DNA of 64,000 nucleotides from Kistimonas asteriae (GCF_018263925.1 NZ_JAEVHF010000016.1:1-64000), one strand, 5' to 3'. Numbered from the stretch's first letter, positions 1 to 10,500 are shown. Notes: generated from the sequence alone by a model not told the origin. Numbers and translations: made by a program.

Positions 1-50
1 AATTCCACAAGGCTCATGCCTTTCTGAAACTGGATTTTGTTCCTGGCCAT
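1..50 (-). CDS. IS1595-family transposase, N-terminal fragment cut by window edge
   Basis: On the minus strand an ATG at 50 opens a frame that runs off the left edge; it reads MARNKIQFQKGMSLVEF, which resembles the conserved N-terminus of IS1595-type transposases (basic start, then IQFQ and a SLxEF motif). An AGGAG ribosome site lies 7 bases upstream of the ATG (about 58-62). Only 16 codons are visible, so the identification rests on this short match and the well-placed start. The rest of the element, its zinc-ribbon and DDE-type catalytic domain, would lie outside the window. The right terminal inverted repeat should fall between about 60 and 160 but I could not delimit it. Confidence 0.6.
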   Translation of the reverse strand, partial: MARNKIQFQKGMSLVE

Positions 51-164
51 GACACGTCTCCTAACCCAAGGAAAACCAGTGTCGTAAGTTTAGACGGGAG
101 AATGGCTTATGTTAGGTGGTAATCAGGTAAGTATTTATGTTGAGCCATCGGTATGCCGGCGGCT

Positions 165-1715
165 CTATGAGGAAGAACATTTCTCCGTTTTAGCGGTTGG
201 GGTAGCCTGATTACGAGAGCGTGAACCAATCGGTATCAGCGTCATCACAATGCAGGCGATGCAGAAAACAATAAAACCGGCAATCAGGAAGAAACCATCG
301 CTATAAGCCATGATGGCAGCCTGCTCATTAACGGTATGCAACAGCTGTGTTGCAGAGAGTGGATCGATTGTATCCATCCGCAGGTTATTCAATTCGTTCA
401 ACAGCGCCGAATTCATACCGGCAACTTCCCGCAGGTTGTGGTAATGCAGGTCCATCCGCCGTTCCAGTACTGTGGATAATACCGCAATGCCAGTGGCTCC
501 TCCGATCGCAAGAAAGACATCAACCAGCATGGAAGCAGAGGGTGCGTCATGATCCGGAACATGCCGTGTAATCAATACCGACAATGGCACGAAGATAAAG
601 GGTTGACCGATGGCGCGGATGATCTGGTTAATATAAAAATGCTCACCGGCAAAATCCGATGTTAAGGGGGTGGATAACAGAGTACCCGTCAGGAACAGCA
701 GAAAGCCCGCGATAACAGAGGCATCGGCATTGATGGTTTTCAACAGCCTTGGCATGAAGGGTAAAACCATCAACTGTGGTATGCCCATCCAAAGCAACAC
801 ATTGGCAATGTGTCCCGGGCTGAAACCCTGTACCAGCGCGTGATACTGGGTAATCAGGAAAATTGAACCGTAAAGCGCCATCCCTAATCCGAAGACAGCC
901 CAACAGCAGAGATGCACCCGGTGATCGTTCAGCAGTTTCAAGTTGATGAGTGGGTGACGTGCACGATATTCCGTCAGACAGAAAAGGACGATGCCGATCA
1001 ATGCAATGATGCCGCAGGCGGTTATCCATGGGGTTTCGAACCAGTTATGGCTGTTTCCCTCCTCAAGAAAGATTTCCAGCGCCGCCAGTCCCGGCAGAAT
1101 CAGAAGTAATCCGGTGCCATGAATCGTATGCTTTTTTGCCGGAGCCGCTGCCGGAATACCCTTTGCAACCATGGCGATCAGAAGCAGTGCGGGGGGAATG
1201 TTGATGAGGAATATCCAGCGCCAGCCCCAGGTTTCCGCCAGCCAGCCGCCCAGTGCCGGCCCAAGGGTCGGGGCACAGGTGGCGGCGATGGCAAAACATG
1301 CCATGCCCGTGGTGCGTTGCTGTTGGGGCAGCAGGGTCATGATACTGGTCAGTGCCAGAGGAATCAGGGTACCGCCAGCCAATCCCTGGAAACTGCGAAA
1401 AACCACCATGGAAGAAAAATTCCAGGCATTGGCACAAGCCAGGGAAAACGCGGCGAACAGGATAATTACGGCAAGCACCACTTTGCGTAAGCCGACGTTA
1501 TGAACCAGAACACCAATCAGGGGGATCGCGACCACCTCCGCTGTCAGATAGGCAGTCATTAGCCAGGAGGCTTTTTCGGGTGCGGTGTCGAGGCTGGCGG
1601 CGATATCACTGAGGCAGGTATTGACGATCTGTACATCCAGAACGGCCATGAAGGCACCAAAAATAATACCGATAATGCCAAGCCACTGCCGGTTTTGCGC
1701 TAACGTGCCGTTCAT
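165..1715 (-). CDS. emrB: EmrB-type MFS multidrug efflux permease (DHA2, 14 TM)
   Basis: A 516-aa, highly hydrophobic protein of the drug:H+ antiporter-2 family. The N-terminus has the family signature of helix 1 (AVLDVQIVNTCL), and a motif-C region reads GPALGGWLAETWGWRW followed by FLINIP, typical of EmrB/QacA proteins. Length matches EmrB (about 510 aa). Its start overlaps the stop of the upstream membrane-fusion protein gene by 4 bases (ATGA), so the two are translationally coupled and should form an inner-membrane/periplasm efflux pair that needs a TolC-type outer-membrane channel. No such channel gene is in the window. Being the last genes of a run that starts with DUF3419, GNAT and diiron-oxidase genes, the pump may export the product of that pathway (inference). 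Confidence 0.93.
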   Translation of the reverse strand: MNGTLAQNRQWLGIIGIIFGAFMAVLDVQIVNTCLSDIAASLDTAPEKASWLMTAYLTAEVVAIPLIGVLVHNVGLRKVVLAVIILFAAFSLACANAWNFSSMVVFRSFQGLAGGTLIPLALTSIMTLLPQQQRTTGMACFAIAATCAPTLGPALGGWLAETWGWRWIFLINIPPALLLIAMVAKGIPAAAPAKKHTIHGTGLLLILPGLAALEIFLEEGNSHNWFETPWITACGIIALIGIVLFCLTEYRARHPLINLKLLNDHRVHLCCWAVFGLGMALYGSIFLITQYHALVQGFSPGHIANVLLWMGIPQLMVLPFMPRLLKTINADASVIAGFLLFLTGTLLSTPLTSDFAGEHFYINQIIRAIGQPFIFVPLSVLITRHVPDHDAPSASMLVDVFLAIGGATGIAVLSTVLERRMDLHYHNLREVAGMNSALLNELNNLRMDTIDPLSATQLLHTVNEQAAIMAYSDGFFLIAGFIVFCIACIVMTLIPIGSRSRNQATPTAKTEKCSSS

Positions 1716-2743
1716 TGTGTGTGGGGGCCGGGTCTGGCTTCAGTATGCACAAGAATCCGTGCCGACATGCCGGGCTTCAGGCGATCGCTGTGAGGATTGG
1801 GCAGTAGGCGAATCTTGACGGGTACGGTCTGGGTCACACGGGTGAAGTGTCCGGTGGCGTTACTGGGCGGAATAGGGCTGAACTCCGAACCGGTAGCGGG
1901 CGAGGTGTCCACAACTTCACCGGCCCAGTCGGTTCCTGGAAACGCATCAATGGTAATATCCACGGGCTGTCCCGGCGTGATCGCATTGATGTGCGTTTCT
2001 TTGATATTGGCGATAATCCATACCGCGTGTTCGGGGAGCAGATACAGTACCGGACTGCCCTGTGTGACATATTGACCGTTCTGAATCAGCCGCTTACCAA
2101 TCATGCCATTGCGAGGCGCACGAATAACACTGTCCTCCAGGTCTTGATCAATCTGCGCCAGCATGGCTTGTGCCTGATCGTACAATGCCTGAATTCGGGC
2201 GATTTCAGTGTCCAGAATGTCGAGTTGCATCTGTGCATGTTTGAGCGCTAGCTGACTTTCCTGCTGGTGGGCGAGTGCCAGTTCAGCACTGGCTTTGGTG
2301 TTGTCATGCTGCTCTCCAGGCATATCACCACTGGCGATAAGGGCTTCGCTGCGTTTTAGCTGTTTGTTGATTCTCTTCAATTCAATATCTGACTGGGTCA
2401 ATGCGACCAGCTGCAGCTCTATGTTGATCTGTTGTATGGACTTCCTGGCCGTCGCGGTCGCCAGCTGTGCTTCCAAGTTACGGATCTGTGCCTGCTGCTG
2501 TAATTTACGCAGTTGCAGGCTGGTCGTATCCAGCTTGAGCAGAGACTGCCCGGTTTTGACGGTTTGATAATCCTCGACCTGATAGTCGCTCACATGTCCT
2601 GACAGGCGGCTACTGACAGGAATTATGTCGGTCTTCACATACGCGTTATCTGTTGAGACGGTGTGGCGGTTGGCATAGTAAAGGAAGACGGCTGACAGCA
2701 AGAGCAGCACAGCAAGACTGACAAGCAGTGTTCTCTTATGCAT
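1712..2743 (-). CDS. emrA: EmrA/HlyD-type membrane fusion protein
   Basis: Periplasmic adaptor for the adjacent EmrB pump. A single N-terminal membrane anchor (residues about 5-23) is followed by a biotinyl-lipoyl-like half motif (STDNAYVKTDIIPVSSRLSG), a long alpha-helical hairpin rich in Gln, Leu and Ala (about residues 75-190), then the second lipoyl half (VIRAPRNGMIGKRL) and a beta-barrel domain. This order is that of HlyD_D23/EmrA proteins. I start at the ATG at 2743, which has an AGGGA site 6 bases upstream, rather than the in-frame ATG at 2761 that lacks one. The stop overlaps emrB by 4 bases. A 156-base gap separates it from the upstream oxidase gene, so it could also have its own promoter. 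Confidence 0.9.
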   Translation of the reverse strand: MHKRTLLVSLAVLLLLSAVFLYYANRHTVSTDNAYVKTDIIPVSSRLSGHVSDYQVEDYQTVKTGQSLLKLDTTSLQLRKLQQQAQIRNLEAQLATATARKSIQQINIELQLVALTQSDIELKRINKQLKRSEALIASGDMPGEQHDNTKASAELALAHQQESQLALKHAQMQLDILDTEIARIQALYDQAQAMLAQIDQDLEDSVIRAPRNGMIGKRLIQNGQYVTQGSPVLYLLPEHAVWIIANIKETHINAITPGQPVDITIDAFPGTDWAGEVVDTSPATGSEFSPIPPSNATGHFTRVTQTVPVKIRLLPNPHSDRLKPGMSARILVHTEARPGPHTQ

Positions 2744-2899
2744 TAACCATCCCTTGATCATGACTTATGACGACCGTGATCCGGATGATTGAACAAGCCT
2801 GTGAATGATAAGAACAAGTCAGCCTGAGAATGCGTATCCTTCCGTTCAGGTTTTATCAGATGGCATGTTCTCACGGGCAATACCCCTCAGGCCGAAGGC

Positions 2900-3640
2900 T
2901 TATGAGACAGCGTCTGCGTCAAAATACCACCCGTCTGCAACGCTATGGGGGCCTCCTACCTGACGTTCCCATCGACGGTTGCGTGAAGCATAGAGCTCTT
3001 TGTACATGGTCATGAAAATATAGGCGCCGAACTCCAGCCCTTGCTGTATCTGGTAGTCAATTCTGGGATGGTTGCCGTAAAGGGGGCGGATGATGTGGTA
3101 AAACTCCTCGGCATGTTCCTCATCCAGATCCTTGTGAACATTGTAATGAAGGAGTTCCGCTTCTTTCAGCCATTCATTTTGCACAACGGCTTGACCAATG
3201 CGGGCAGAGATGTCGCTGAACAGATCCTCAATAATACCCATGGCGGCAACAGCGCTATAAAGATCGTCCATCAGGCAGACACCGCCGAGTGCGGTGTTAA
3301 ACGCTCGCACGGCCGGCCAGAGACCGCGGCTCTCAATATAGGCGGGCTCTACGCCCATGCGGTCGAGGAAAGCATAGAACGTGCTTTCATGGGATGAACG
3401 GATATTCCCTTCCCCATGTTCTTCCATGACATTGTACAGGGAGCTGAAACGGTGTTCCGGACGGGGAAGCCGGGCGGCGAGTACCGACATGGGGCGTGAA
3501 AAAAAGACAACGGCAAACAGAAACTGGACCTGGGTTTCGACAAAATCTTCCCGGGAAAAACTACCATCGGAGAGGTGGGCGAAGTAAGGGTTTGAATCCA
3601 GGCTATAGCGTTGTTTTAATTCGTCAATGTAATGCTGCAT
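2900..3640 (-). CDS. Haem-oxygenase-like diiron oxidase (HDO / iron-containing redox enzyme)
   Basis: A 246-aa all-helical protein of the TenA/haem-oxygenase-like superfamily. Metal-ligand-type motifs are visible: EEHGEGN near residue 73, DD in CLMDDLYS near 125, and EEHAEEFYHI near 175, as expected for the iron-containing redox (HDO) branch (relatives of UndA, SznF and BesC) rather than for TenA thiaminase. Members oxidise amino-acid-derived or fatty substrates with O2, giving N-oxygenation, decarboxylation or C-C cleavage. The start has an AGGA site on the minus strand. It follows the GNAT gene by 20 bases and so is very likely in the same operon with it and DUF3419. The precise substrate cannot be read from the sequence. 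Confidence 0.78.
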   Translation of the reverse strand: MQHYIDELKQRYSLDSNPYFAHLSDGSFSREDFVETQVQFLFAVVFFSRPMSVLAARLPRPEHRFSSLYNVMEEHGEGNIRSSHESTFYAFLDRMGVEPAYIESRGLWPAVRAFNTALGGVCLMDDLYSAVAAMGIIEDLFSDISARIGQAVVQNEWLKEAELLHYNVHKDLDEEHAEEFYHIIRPLYGNHPRIDYQIQQGLEFGAYIFMTMYKELYASRNRRWERQVGGPHSVADGWYFDADAVS

Positions 3641-3660
3641 GAAAGATCCTCGTAATATTG

Positions 3661-4581
3661 TTAAATTTCACTGGTGGAGAGGTGGATGTAATCTGCGCAG
3701 GACACAGGGGATTTACCAATAAATGGTACTGACCAGTCATAGACTGTGCATACGGCGCCAGGTTGAATGCCATTGTCTGCGAGCCACCGCTTATGGGCTG
3801 TCAGTCGGTGGTCAAGAGCAAAACAGGCAATCGCGTCATCAGGATAGTGTGGCGATTGCTGCAGTTGTTCTGCACAGCGTCTCAGGTAAGTACCAAGTCC
3901 TTCTTCCCAGCAGGCAACAGGAAAGGGCAGGTGGAAGAGAGGCCATGCCTGACCAGTGGATGCCAGGCGAAACTCTTTGAGTCCAGTATTGTCTTTGATG
4001 TCATCGTCTATCTGCGAAAGCAGGGCGATGGTATTCCCTGATGGATAGGCTGGAGCTGCATCATTGATGTTGGCCAGTGTTTCAGGTGGGCAAAAGTAGA
4101 TATCCAGCACCCCGGTCGCTTTTGCCAGCTTGCCAAGATGCAATCCGCTGAAGCTGCGGGTTACATCGGCAGTACCATCACGCATGGCTGCACCAAAGAC
4201 AAAGTCCCAGCCACCATAACGTCGGCTGGACAACCACTTCATAAACCCGAACCAGATCATGCGAAGCATGATCTTTTTGCCCCGGTAAGCTTTGGCCAGT
4301 TTCATGTCCGCCAGATAGAGGCCGGTATAGGTTCGTCCATTCACGATAACCTTTTTCCACGTAAAAGCGGCTATGCCGCAAACCCGGTCATCATCCAGTG
4401 CAACGATGAAACGGCTCTTGCCCATTGCAGTGAAAAAGGCGTCATATCGGTGGCCATGAACAATGGCAAACTGATCTCCGGTTTCGCTGACAGGATAGAG
4501 AATGGAACGTTCTATTTCCCGCAACGCTTCACCATAGGGGTTGATGCCATGCTCATCGACAATTCTGAAACTGATCGTCAT
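3661..4581 (-). CDS. GNAT-like N-acyltransferase
   Basis: A 306-aa protein whose N-terminal half (about residues 1-175) looks like a GNAT fold: a beta strand with RFIVALDDDRVCGIAAF, then YLADMKLAKAYRGKKI, where the RGKK element resembles the acyl-CoA pyrophosphate-binding loop (Q/RxxGxG/A), followed by a helix (MLRMIWFGFMKWL). The C-terminal half does not match a family I recognise and may be a second, degenerate GNAT lobe. Start and stop are tightly packed: its start overlaps the stop of the upstream DUF3419 gene by 4 bases, and the downstream oxidase begins 20 bases after its stop. A role in acylating an amine made by the DUF3419 enzyme is plausible, by inference from context only. Confidence 0.65.
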   Translation of the reverse strand: MTISFRIVDEHGINPYGEALREIERSILYPVSETGDQFAIVHGHRYDAFFTAMGKSRFIVALDDDRVCGIAAFTWKKVIVNGRTYTGLYLADMKLAKAYRGKKIMLRMIWFGFMKWLSSRRYGGWDFVFGAAMRDGTADVTRSFSGLHLGKLAKATGVLDIYFCPPETLANINDAAPAYPSGNTIALLSQIDDDIKDNTGLKEFRLASTGQAWPLFHLPFPVACWEEGLGTYLRRCAEQLQQSPHYPDDAIACFALDHRLTAHKRWLADNGIQPGAVCTVYDWSVPFIGKSPVSCADYIHLSTSEI

Positions 4582-5537
4582 GGTAAAGTCCCCGCGGTAG
4601 TCCGGGTGGCGATCTCAATGGTGTTGTAAAACAGGCTCCTGTCTTTCGCCTGATACTGTTCACTCAGAGCCTGGTCAAATGAGAAAGCGGGCTCCAACAG
4701 GGGGCGAAGAGACTGCTGGTTATTCAATTGCCGCAGGATCAGCACGCTGCCCGGCTTCATTGATTGCAGTTTCTTGGTATGTTGCGAGATGGTGTCTTGA
4801 TCGCACCAGTCAAGAATATTGGACAAACTGATCAGGTCATAATGGGCAATACTATCCAGTTCCAGTAAGGAGGCTGTGTGATAATTCAACGAATAATGTT
4901 GACCTGAGGTTAAAAAGTCCGGGGCAAACGGCTGTTGATAACGCCCTAATAAAATACTGTGGAGAAAATAATTGCAGTAACTGTCTTCCTGAAAAAGTCC
5001 CCATTCAAAGCGTTGCCTGAAATACTCAATATAGGAATTCTTTTCACCGTGCTGAATAGCTTCCTTACCAAATAGAAATACCAGGAAATCATCATTGAAG
5101 CAGAGATGAAACAAGTGTTGCCAGAACGGTAACGCTTTCCATTGGTTCAGCATGTTACGACGCATGGCCAGATCAGCTGAAAAAAATACTTCTATGTCCT
5201 GTTCCGGGGCGATGAATTCGATGAAGGTTTGGCGGAAGATCCGAAAGAACTTCTCGAAAATACCGCATTGGCTTAAGCCTGTTGGGTCGTCGTTATCAAT
5301 ATTCAGTGCCGAGTAATCATGTTGTTGGATCGCCTTGGCACGGCTGGCTACATGTTGTAATTGCGTGGGATTAATATCAAATAGATCAACAGTCAGATCA
5401 GGTTGCTGATGTTTAAGCGCAAAAGCGGTGCAGCCGCCTGAAGCGATAAGCAGAGCCCGTTGAGCCTGCATTTGACGAGCGCAGTCGAGCTCTGGTTGAG
5501 GGTCTTCTCTGACAACGGCAAACTTTATATGGGACAT
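4578..5537 (-). CDS. DUF3419 protein, BtaA-like 3-amino-3-carboxypropyl transferase
   Basis: A 319-aa protein with the features of DUF3419/BtaA enzymes, which transfer the 3-amino-3-carboxypropyl group of S-adenosylmethionine. The SAM-binding region LLIASGGCTAFALKH is followed by an acidic strand end, VDLFDINPTQLQH, and later by ISLSNILDWCD, all typical of the family. In betaine-lipid synthesis BtaA is paired with an N-methyltransferase (BtaB); no such gene is present, which argues against a betaine-lipid role. It is the first gene of a minus-strand run with a GNAT and a diiron oxidase; the 239 bases upstream (5538-5776) separate it from divergent comM and should carry its promoter. No strong ribosome site precedes the ATG at 5537. 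Confidence 0.75.
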   Translation of the reverse strand: MSHIKFAVVREDPQPELDCARQMQAQRALLIASGGCTAFALKHQQPDLTVDLFDINPTQLQHVASRAKAIQQHDYSALNIDNDDPTGLSQCGIFEKFFRIFRQTFIEFIAPEQDIEVFFSADLAMRRNMLNQWKALPFWQHLFHLCFNDDFLVFLFGKEAIQHGEKNSYIEYFRQRFEWGLFQEDSYCNYFLHSILLGRYQQPFAPDFLTSGQHYSLNYHTASLLELDSIAHYDLISLSNILDWCDQDTISQHTKKLQSMKPGSVLILRQLNNQQSLRPLLEPAFSFDQALSEQYQAKDRSLFYNTIEIATRTTAGTLP

Positions 5538-5776
5538 AGCACATTAATATATAAAAAAGAGTTATAAATTTAGGCTGTTTCCAGATAAATTAGTTCCCTC
5601 CCGATTGATAAGAAAAAGAAATCAATAGTGGGGAAGTTAGGTTGTTTTATGGGGGCAAATCGAGAATTCCGCAAGGATGTTGCATTCCTGGCATTTTATT
5701 CAATACTTCAGCCCCTTAGTGTTCGTTGATTCGCCACTTTCATTTCTTATAACATTTCCAATCAACAGGATTATGG

Positions 5777-7309
5777 ATGTCACTTGCAGTTATCCACACC
5801 CGTGGACGGCATGGTATTGATGCACCCCCTGTGACCGTGGAGGTGCATTTGTCCAATGGTCTCCCCAGTCTCAATATTGTCGGTTTGCCGGAAACCGCTG
5901 TGCGGGAGAGTAAAGACCGCGTACGCAGTGCAATGATTAACGCAGGTTTTGAGTTTCCAGCACGGCGTATCACGATCAACCTGGCACCGGCGGATTTGCC
6001 TAAAGAGGGAGGGCGATTTGATCTGCCCATTGCACTGGGCATTCTGGCGGCCTCAGGGCAAGTACCTGCGGACAAATTCACGGATTATGAATGTATGGGG
6101 GAGCTGGCATTATCCGGTGAGATCCGGTTTGTCAGCGCGGTACTCCCTGCCGTCATCGCTTGCCATAAGGCTGGCAGGACAATGATAGTGCCCCAAGCCA
6201 ATGCTGGCGAAGTAATGCTTTACCAAGAGGCAAAGGTATTCGCTGTCGATTCCTTGCTCGCTGTCACGGGTCACTTCACGGGGTTGAAGGTATTGCAGCA
6301 GGTTGAGCCGGTTGATGCGGGCACTGCGGGGCGGTCATCGGATGGTCGGGACTTATCGGTGTTGCGGGGGCAGCCCCAGGCTCGTCGGGCCCTTGAGATA
6401 GCGGCAGCAGGTGGGCATGGATTGTTGTTTTATGGCCCTCCGGGGACGGGAAAGACCCTGATGGCGAGCTGTATGCCCGGTATTCTTCCGACGTTGACGG
6501 AGCAGGAGGCGATTGAAGTCAGTGCCATTTATTCCGTTGCGGGTTACGGCTCTCGAAAGGTTCCGTTTCAGCGGCCTTTTCGATCTCCCCACCATTCAGC
6601 ATCTGCCGTTGCGCTCGTAGGGGGAGGGGCCTGCCCAAAGCCCGGTGAGATTACGTTGGCACATCATGGTGTGCTATTTCTGGATGAGTTGCCCGAATTT
6701 GATCGGCGTGTGCTTGAAATGCTGCGCCAGCCCTTGGAATCCGGGGAGATTTGTATTTCAAGGGCGGCGCGTCAAACCCGTTTCCCGGCGAATTTTCAGC
6801 TATTGGCAGCAATGAATCCATGCCCCTGTGGGTATCTTGGCGATAAAAAGCATCCCTGCTCCTGCCGACCTGACCAGATACAGCGCTATCGCAGAAAGTT
6901 ATCCGGCCCTTTACTGGATCGGATTGATATGCATCTTGAGGTGTCCCGGTTATCGGCTTCGGTGTTGCTAAATCCGGGGGAGACTGATGAATCGTCGGGG
7001 GTTGTTTTAGCGCGTGTCCTAAAGGCTCGTCATCGGCAATATACTCGGCAAAGCAAGCTGAACAGTCAGCTCAGTTCCCGGGAACTGGACCGCTATGTGG
7101 TTTTGGGGCGTGCTGAAAAAATGTGGCTGATGGGGATTATTGAGCGATTAGGGCTGTCTTCCCGGGCTGTACACCGGATTATTCGTGTTGCAAGGACGAT
7201 TGCTGACCTGTCAGATTCGGACGAGATGGTTAAGCCACACCTTGCTGAGGCCATAGCCTTCAGGAATCTAGACCGGGCGGTTAGTGATTCTCGTAACGGA
7301 TTCTTATAA
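5777..7309 (+). CDS. comM: ComM/YifB magnesium-chelatase-like AAA+ ATPase (branch-migration helicase)
   Basis: A 510-aa protein of normal ComM length. The N-terminal ChlI-like domain (residues 1-120, starting MSLAVIHTRG) is followed by an AAA+ module with Walker A GPPGTGKT near residue 222, the Walker B-like stretch LFLDELPEFD, and the cysteine-bearing PCPCGYLGDKKHPCSC segment characteristic of YifB, ending in the C-terminal Mg-chelatase domain. ComM is a hexameric helicase that extends D-loops by branch migration during natural transformation. It stands alone on the plus strand, divergent from the DUF3419 operon. Confidence 0.95.
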   Translation: MSLAVIHTRGRHGIDAPPVTVEVHLSNGLPSLNIVGLPETAVRESKDRVRSAMINAGFEFPARRITINLAPADLPKEGGRFDLPIALGILAASGQVPADKFTDYECMGELALSGEIRFVSAVLPAVIACHKAGRTMIVPQANAGEVMLYQEAKVFAVDSLLAVTGHFTGLKVLQQVEPVDAGTAGRSSDGRDLSVLRGQPQARRALEIAAAGGHGLLFYGPPGTGKTLMASCMPGILPTLTEQEAIEVSAIYSVAGYGSRKVPFQRPFRSPHHSASAVALVGGGACPKPGEITLAHHGVLFLDELPEFDRRVLEMLRQPLESGEICISRAARQTRFPANFQLLAAMNPCPCGYLGDKKHPCSCRPDQIQRYRRKLSGPLLDRIDMHLEVSRLSASVLLNPGETDESSGVVLARVLKARHRQYTRQSKLNSQLSSRELDRYVVLGRAEKMWLMGIIERLGLSSRAVHRIIRVARTIADLSDSDEMVKPHLAEAIAFRNLDRAVSDSRNGFL

Positions 7310-7541
7310 CGTTTTATTGTAGCTAAATACTTATTAACAGTCTGGATATGTTTTTTTTTAACTTTCAGGGGGCTAATACGGGAACTTATCACGGCTAATA
7401 CGTTTCAAAGACTATAGAGGGAGTGGATTTTTTGTGAGCGACACCTAGATCATCCGCTCTCTATAAAGAGGAAATCATTATCCTTTATCCGTTGGTCTAT
7501 GCGGATGGATAGATATCCTAGCATAATGTGGAGGTGCAGTT

Positions 7542-10500
7542 ATGCCGCCAGGTTTGCTTGATAATACTCGCCCTGCTCTATTAGATAGGGTCTACGGCAC
7601 AGCTGTACATGGTTGTAACGACAAAGATGTCCTTGAGTATGATACAGCTCAATCTGGTATGCCGTGGCGTTTCCGACATGTAGCAGTAAGACCTGACGGT
7701 AATGAAGAAGTTCCCTTAAGTGAAGTCTATCGATATTTTCTGAAAAAAGTTCACGATGGGGCAACCTTTTCTGAAAGAATCTCAACAGTTGATGTTCAAG
7801 GGCCATCAGTGATTGATTATCACGAACCGGTGTGGTCCGCGGTCGGTGATACAATGACTGAATTAAAAGCAGATGATATGCAGCTGTTGTGTGCTTTTAT
7901 TCTTGCTTTTGATGATGGTTGTTTATCTGTAAAAAAACATAAAGGTAAACCGTATGTCTGCACAAAACGTCGTATACGAATTACGGTAGAGAGCTTAAAG
8001 AGGCTTGAGTATTTTTATACTATGTCGATAGACGAGATGGCGTATCGCTTTGATCTTGAAAATAAGAAATTACCCAAAGGATTTATTGAGCACAGACTAA
8101 TAACCTATTTTAGAGAAGAGTGGGAGACATGGGGGAGTGCTCATTCATCACTATCTATACATCCTCGACGAGGTAGCTTAGAGGTACAGCCTAAGAGTGG
8201 CTTGAATCGTGGTTATTCTTCTGCTCCTGCAACGCCCGAAGAACAAAAAAGTGTTTTGCCAAGACAAGAACCGTTGCTAGAAAGGCAACACTCGCATCTG
8301 ATGGATGAAACCATAGGTCAATTATTTAAGACATATGGCATTGATATCAGAAAAGATAAAACACTTACGCCAGAAAAATTAATCAAAATTAAATGCATGT
8401 TGAAGCAGTTACATTGTGATGCATGTCGTACAGTAACGGATATCAACGAGTCTGGCGTATCTTTGCGGCCATCTACGTCTCGTGATGCACAAGCTACCAT
8501 GGTTGTCCCAAGAAGGGTTGCTGACGTGATGAGGCTGGATGATAACTATCTACTGTATCTTCAAGAAAAAATCGATCAACAAAAGGACAGTCAGCTTCAG
8601 CGTTTTCGGCGCTCTTGCGATGTGTTTTTTCAATGGGTTGCGAGAAATAAGCGTGTTCTTTTATTTAATGTCGCAGATATGTTGATCGGCGCTTTAGTCG
8701 GTATTCTTCTTCTTAATTTATTTGTTGCTGCTCCCATTTATGTTCTGGCGGCATTCATAACGCTAGTCTTCTGGTTTGCTGTTGACTCATTTGTAATCTA
8801 TGTAAAGAAACGTCGGCATCAAGCAAAAGCTGAAAAGCTTGAGGTTAAGGTTAATAGTTTAGAGAAAGACATTGATGCTTATGAAGAGTTTATAAAAATT
8901 CAGGAAGTACTTTTAAAAAGATTGAGAGATAAATATGAGGAAATGCAAGATCGTGAAAGTGAAGAGGCTAGAGCGCTGGCAGAACATATAGAAATTCAAA
9001 CTGAACAACTTAAGCTTCCTCGAATTCAACTTGAAGAGTTGGAAGATGAGCTTTATTCGAATAAGTACAACCTGCTCGAAAGTATAACCTTTCTGGCAGG
9101 TAATATATCTGTAACCGATGCGCTTATTGCTGAACGAAGAGAGTTTGATCGAATCGCGAAAAGGGTTGAGGAATTAAAAAACAAAATGGAGCGGAGTCTG
9201 GAGGATGAAATTCTTTATGCCAAAGAGTTGGCAAAGCTTAAGAAACAGCAAGTTCGATTGGAAGACGTCATGTCACCTGTTAATAAGTTGGCGAGTTTGA
9301 CCTATGAAATATATACACGTGACAAATCACGCATTGAAGGACATTTACACGAACTGTTAAAGCCTGACTCCAGGTTCTTTGGCGAAGTGAAGGATGGTGA
9401 AAGCCAACAGGATTATGAAGAAAAACTGGGTAAGATTTTTGCAAGTATCATTGAACAACAGGGAGAGTTTGAGCCGCAATCGATAGGTCGAAAAATATGG
9501 TCGTTTATTTACAAACCTCGTTTGATAGAGGGATTATTTGCTGAGTATTTATATGAGTGTAAGGGGGACCTAGGTGCTATGCTCGAAAAACTCAGTAAAG
9601 ATGCGTGTGGGATTAAACCAGAACAGTACATGATGGCTAAGGCGAAAAGTCTTGATGATGCTAAGGATGTCCTTGAAAAGAAACAGTCTCAATATATCAG
9701 GGAATTGGAGATCGATCTTGAGTTTGATCGTAAAATAAAGAAGAAAAGGGATCATGAAAAACCGGCATCAGAATCGCTCAAAGGTGAGGGTGTATCAGAG
9801 GGAAGCTCATCTCCTGCTAAATCATCAGAAGATGTGAAAGGTGCTCATGAAAAAATGTCACCAACATCGCTCAAAGCTGAGAGGGGATCAGAGGATATGT
9901 CATCTTCTACTAAATTATCAGTAGATGCGAAAGGAGAGGCTCACAACGACGAAGAGCATGAATTCTATGTTATGGAAAAATGTGGTGGTAAGGAATATGC
10001 ACGTAACATTAACTTGCTTCTCGCTGACCTGGTAGATCGAGCGAAAGTTGGTATTAATACTGAACAAATTGTGAGTCAGAATCAACAGATAAATCGAGGC
10101 GCTGTATTAAGAGGGCTGAAAATTTGTTGGGATACTATAACAGCCTACCTTTCTTATTATTTGCGGCGGATTCCTTACCGATTACATGAATCTGGTATTA
10201 CTTTGGCGCTTATGTCTGGTGCGACATTAAGTTTTATAAAAATACTCAAGGAAGCTTTTCCAAACCCGGGAGCAGCAGGCGGTATTGGAATTGTTTTATG
10301 GTTTTGGTTCAGGTATTTGGGTAATTGGCTTGACCGTGAAAATGACAAACTCAATCAAGGGATAGTGCAGACGCGTGAAGGCCTGATAGATAGCTATAAG
10401 CCTCCTAAGCTCGACTTCTCGGAAGAGGTAGGGAAATTAACGGCTGATGGTCAGCAAAATCAGTTAAGGTGTCCTGTGACTGTCGATAGACCCGCTAAAA

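Noticed and set aside
142..165. GAGCC...GGCTC stem at the end of emrB as a terminator
   Set aside because: The stem is interrupted, includes the stop codon and lacks a U-tract, so it is not convincing.
4578..5537. Reading the DUF3419 gene as a betaine-lipid synthesis gene
   Set aside because: The N-methyltransferase partner is missing and the neighbours (GNAT, diiron oxidase, efflux pump) point to another product.
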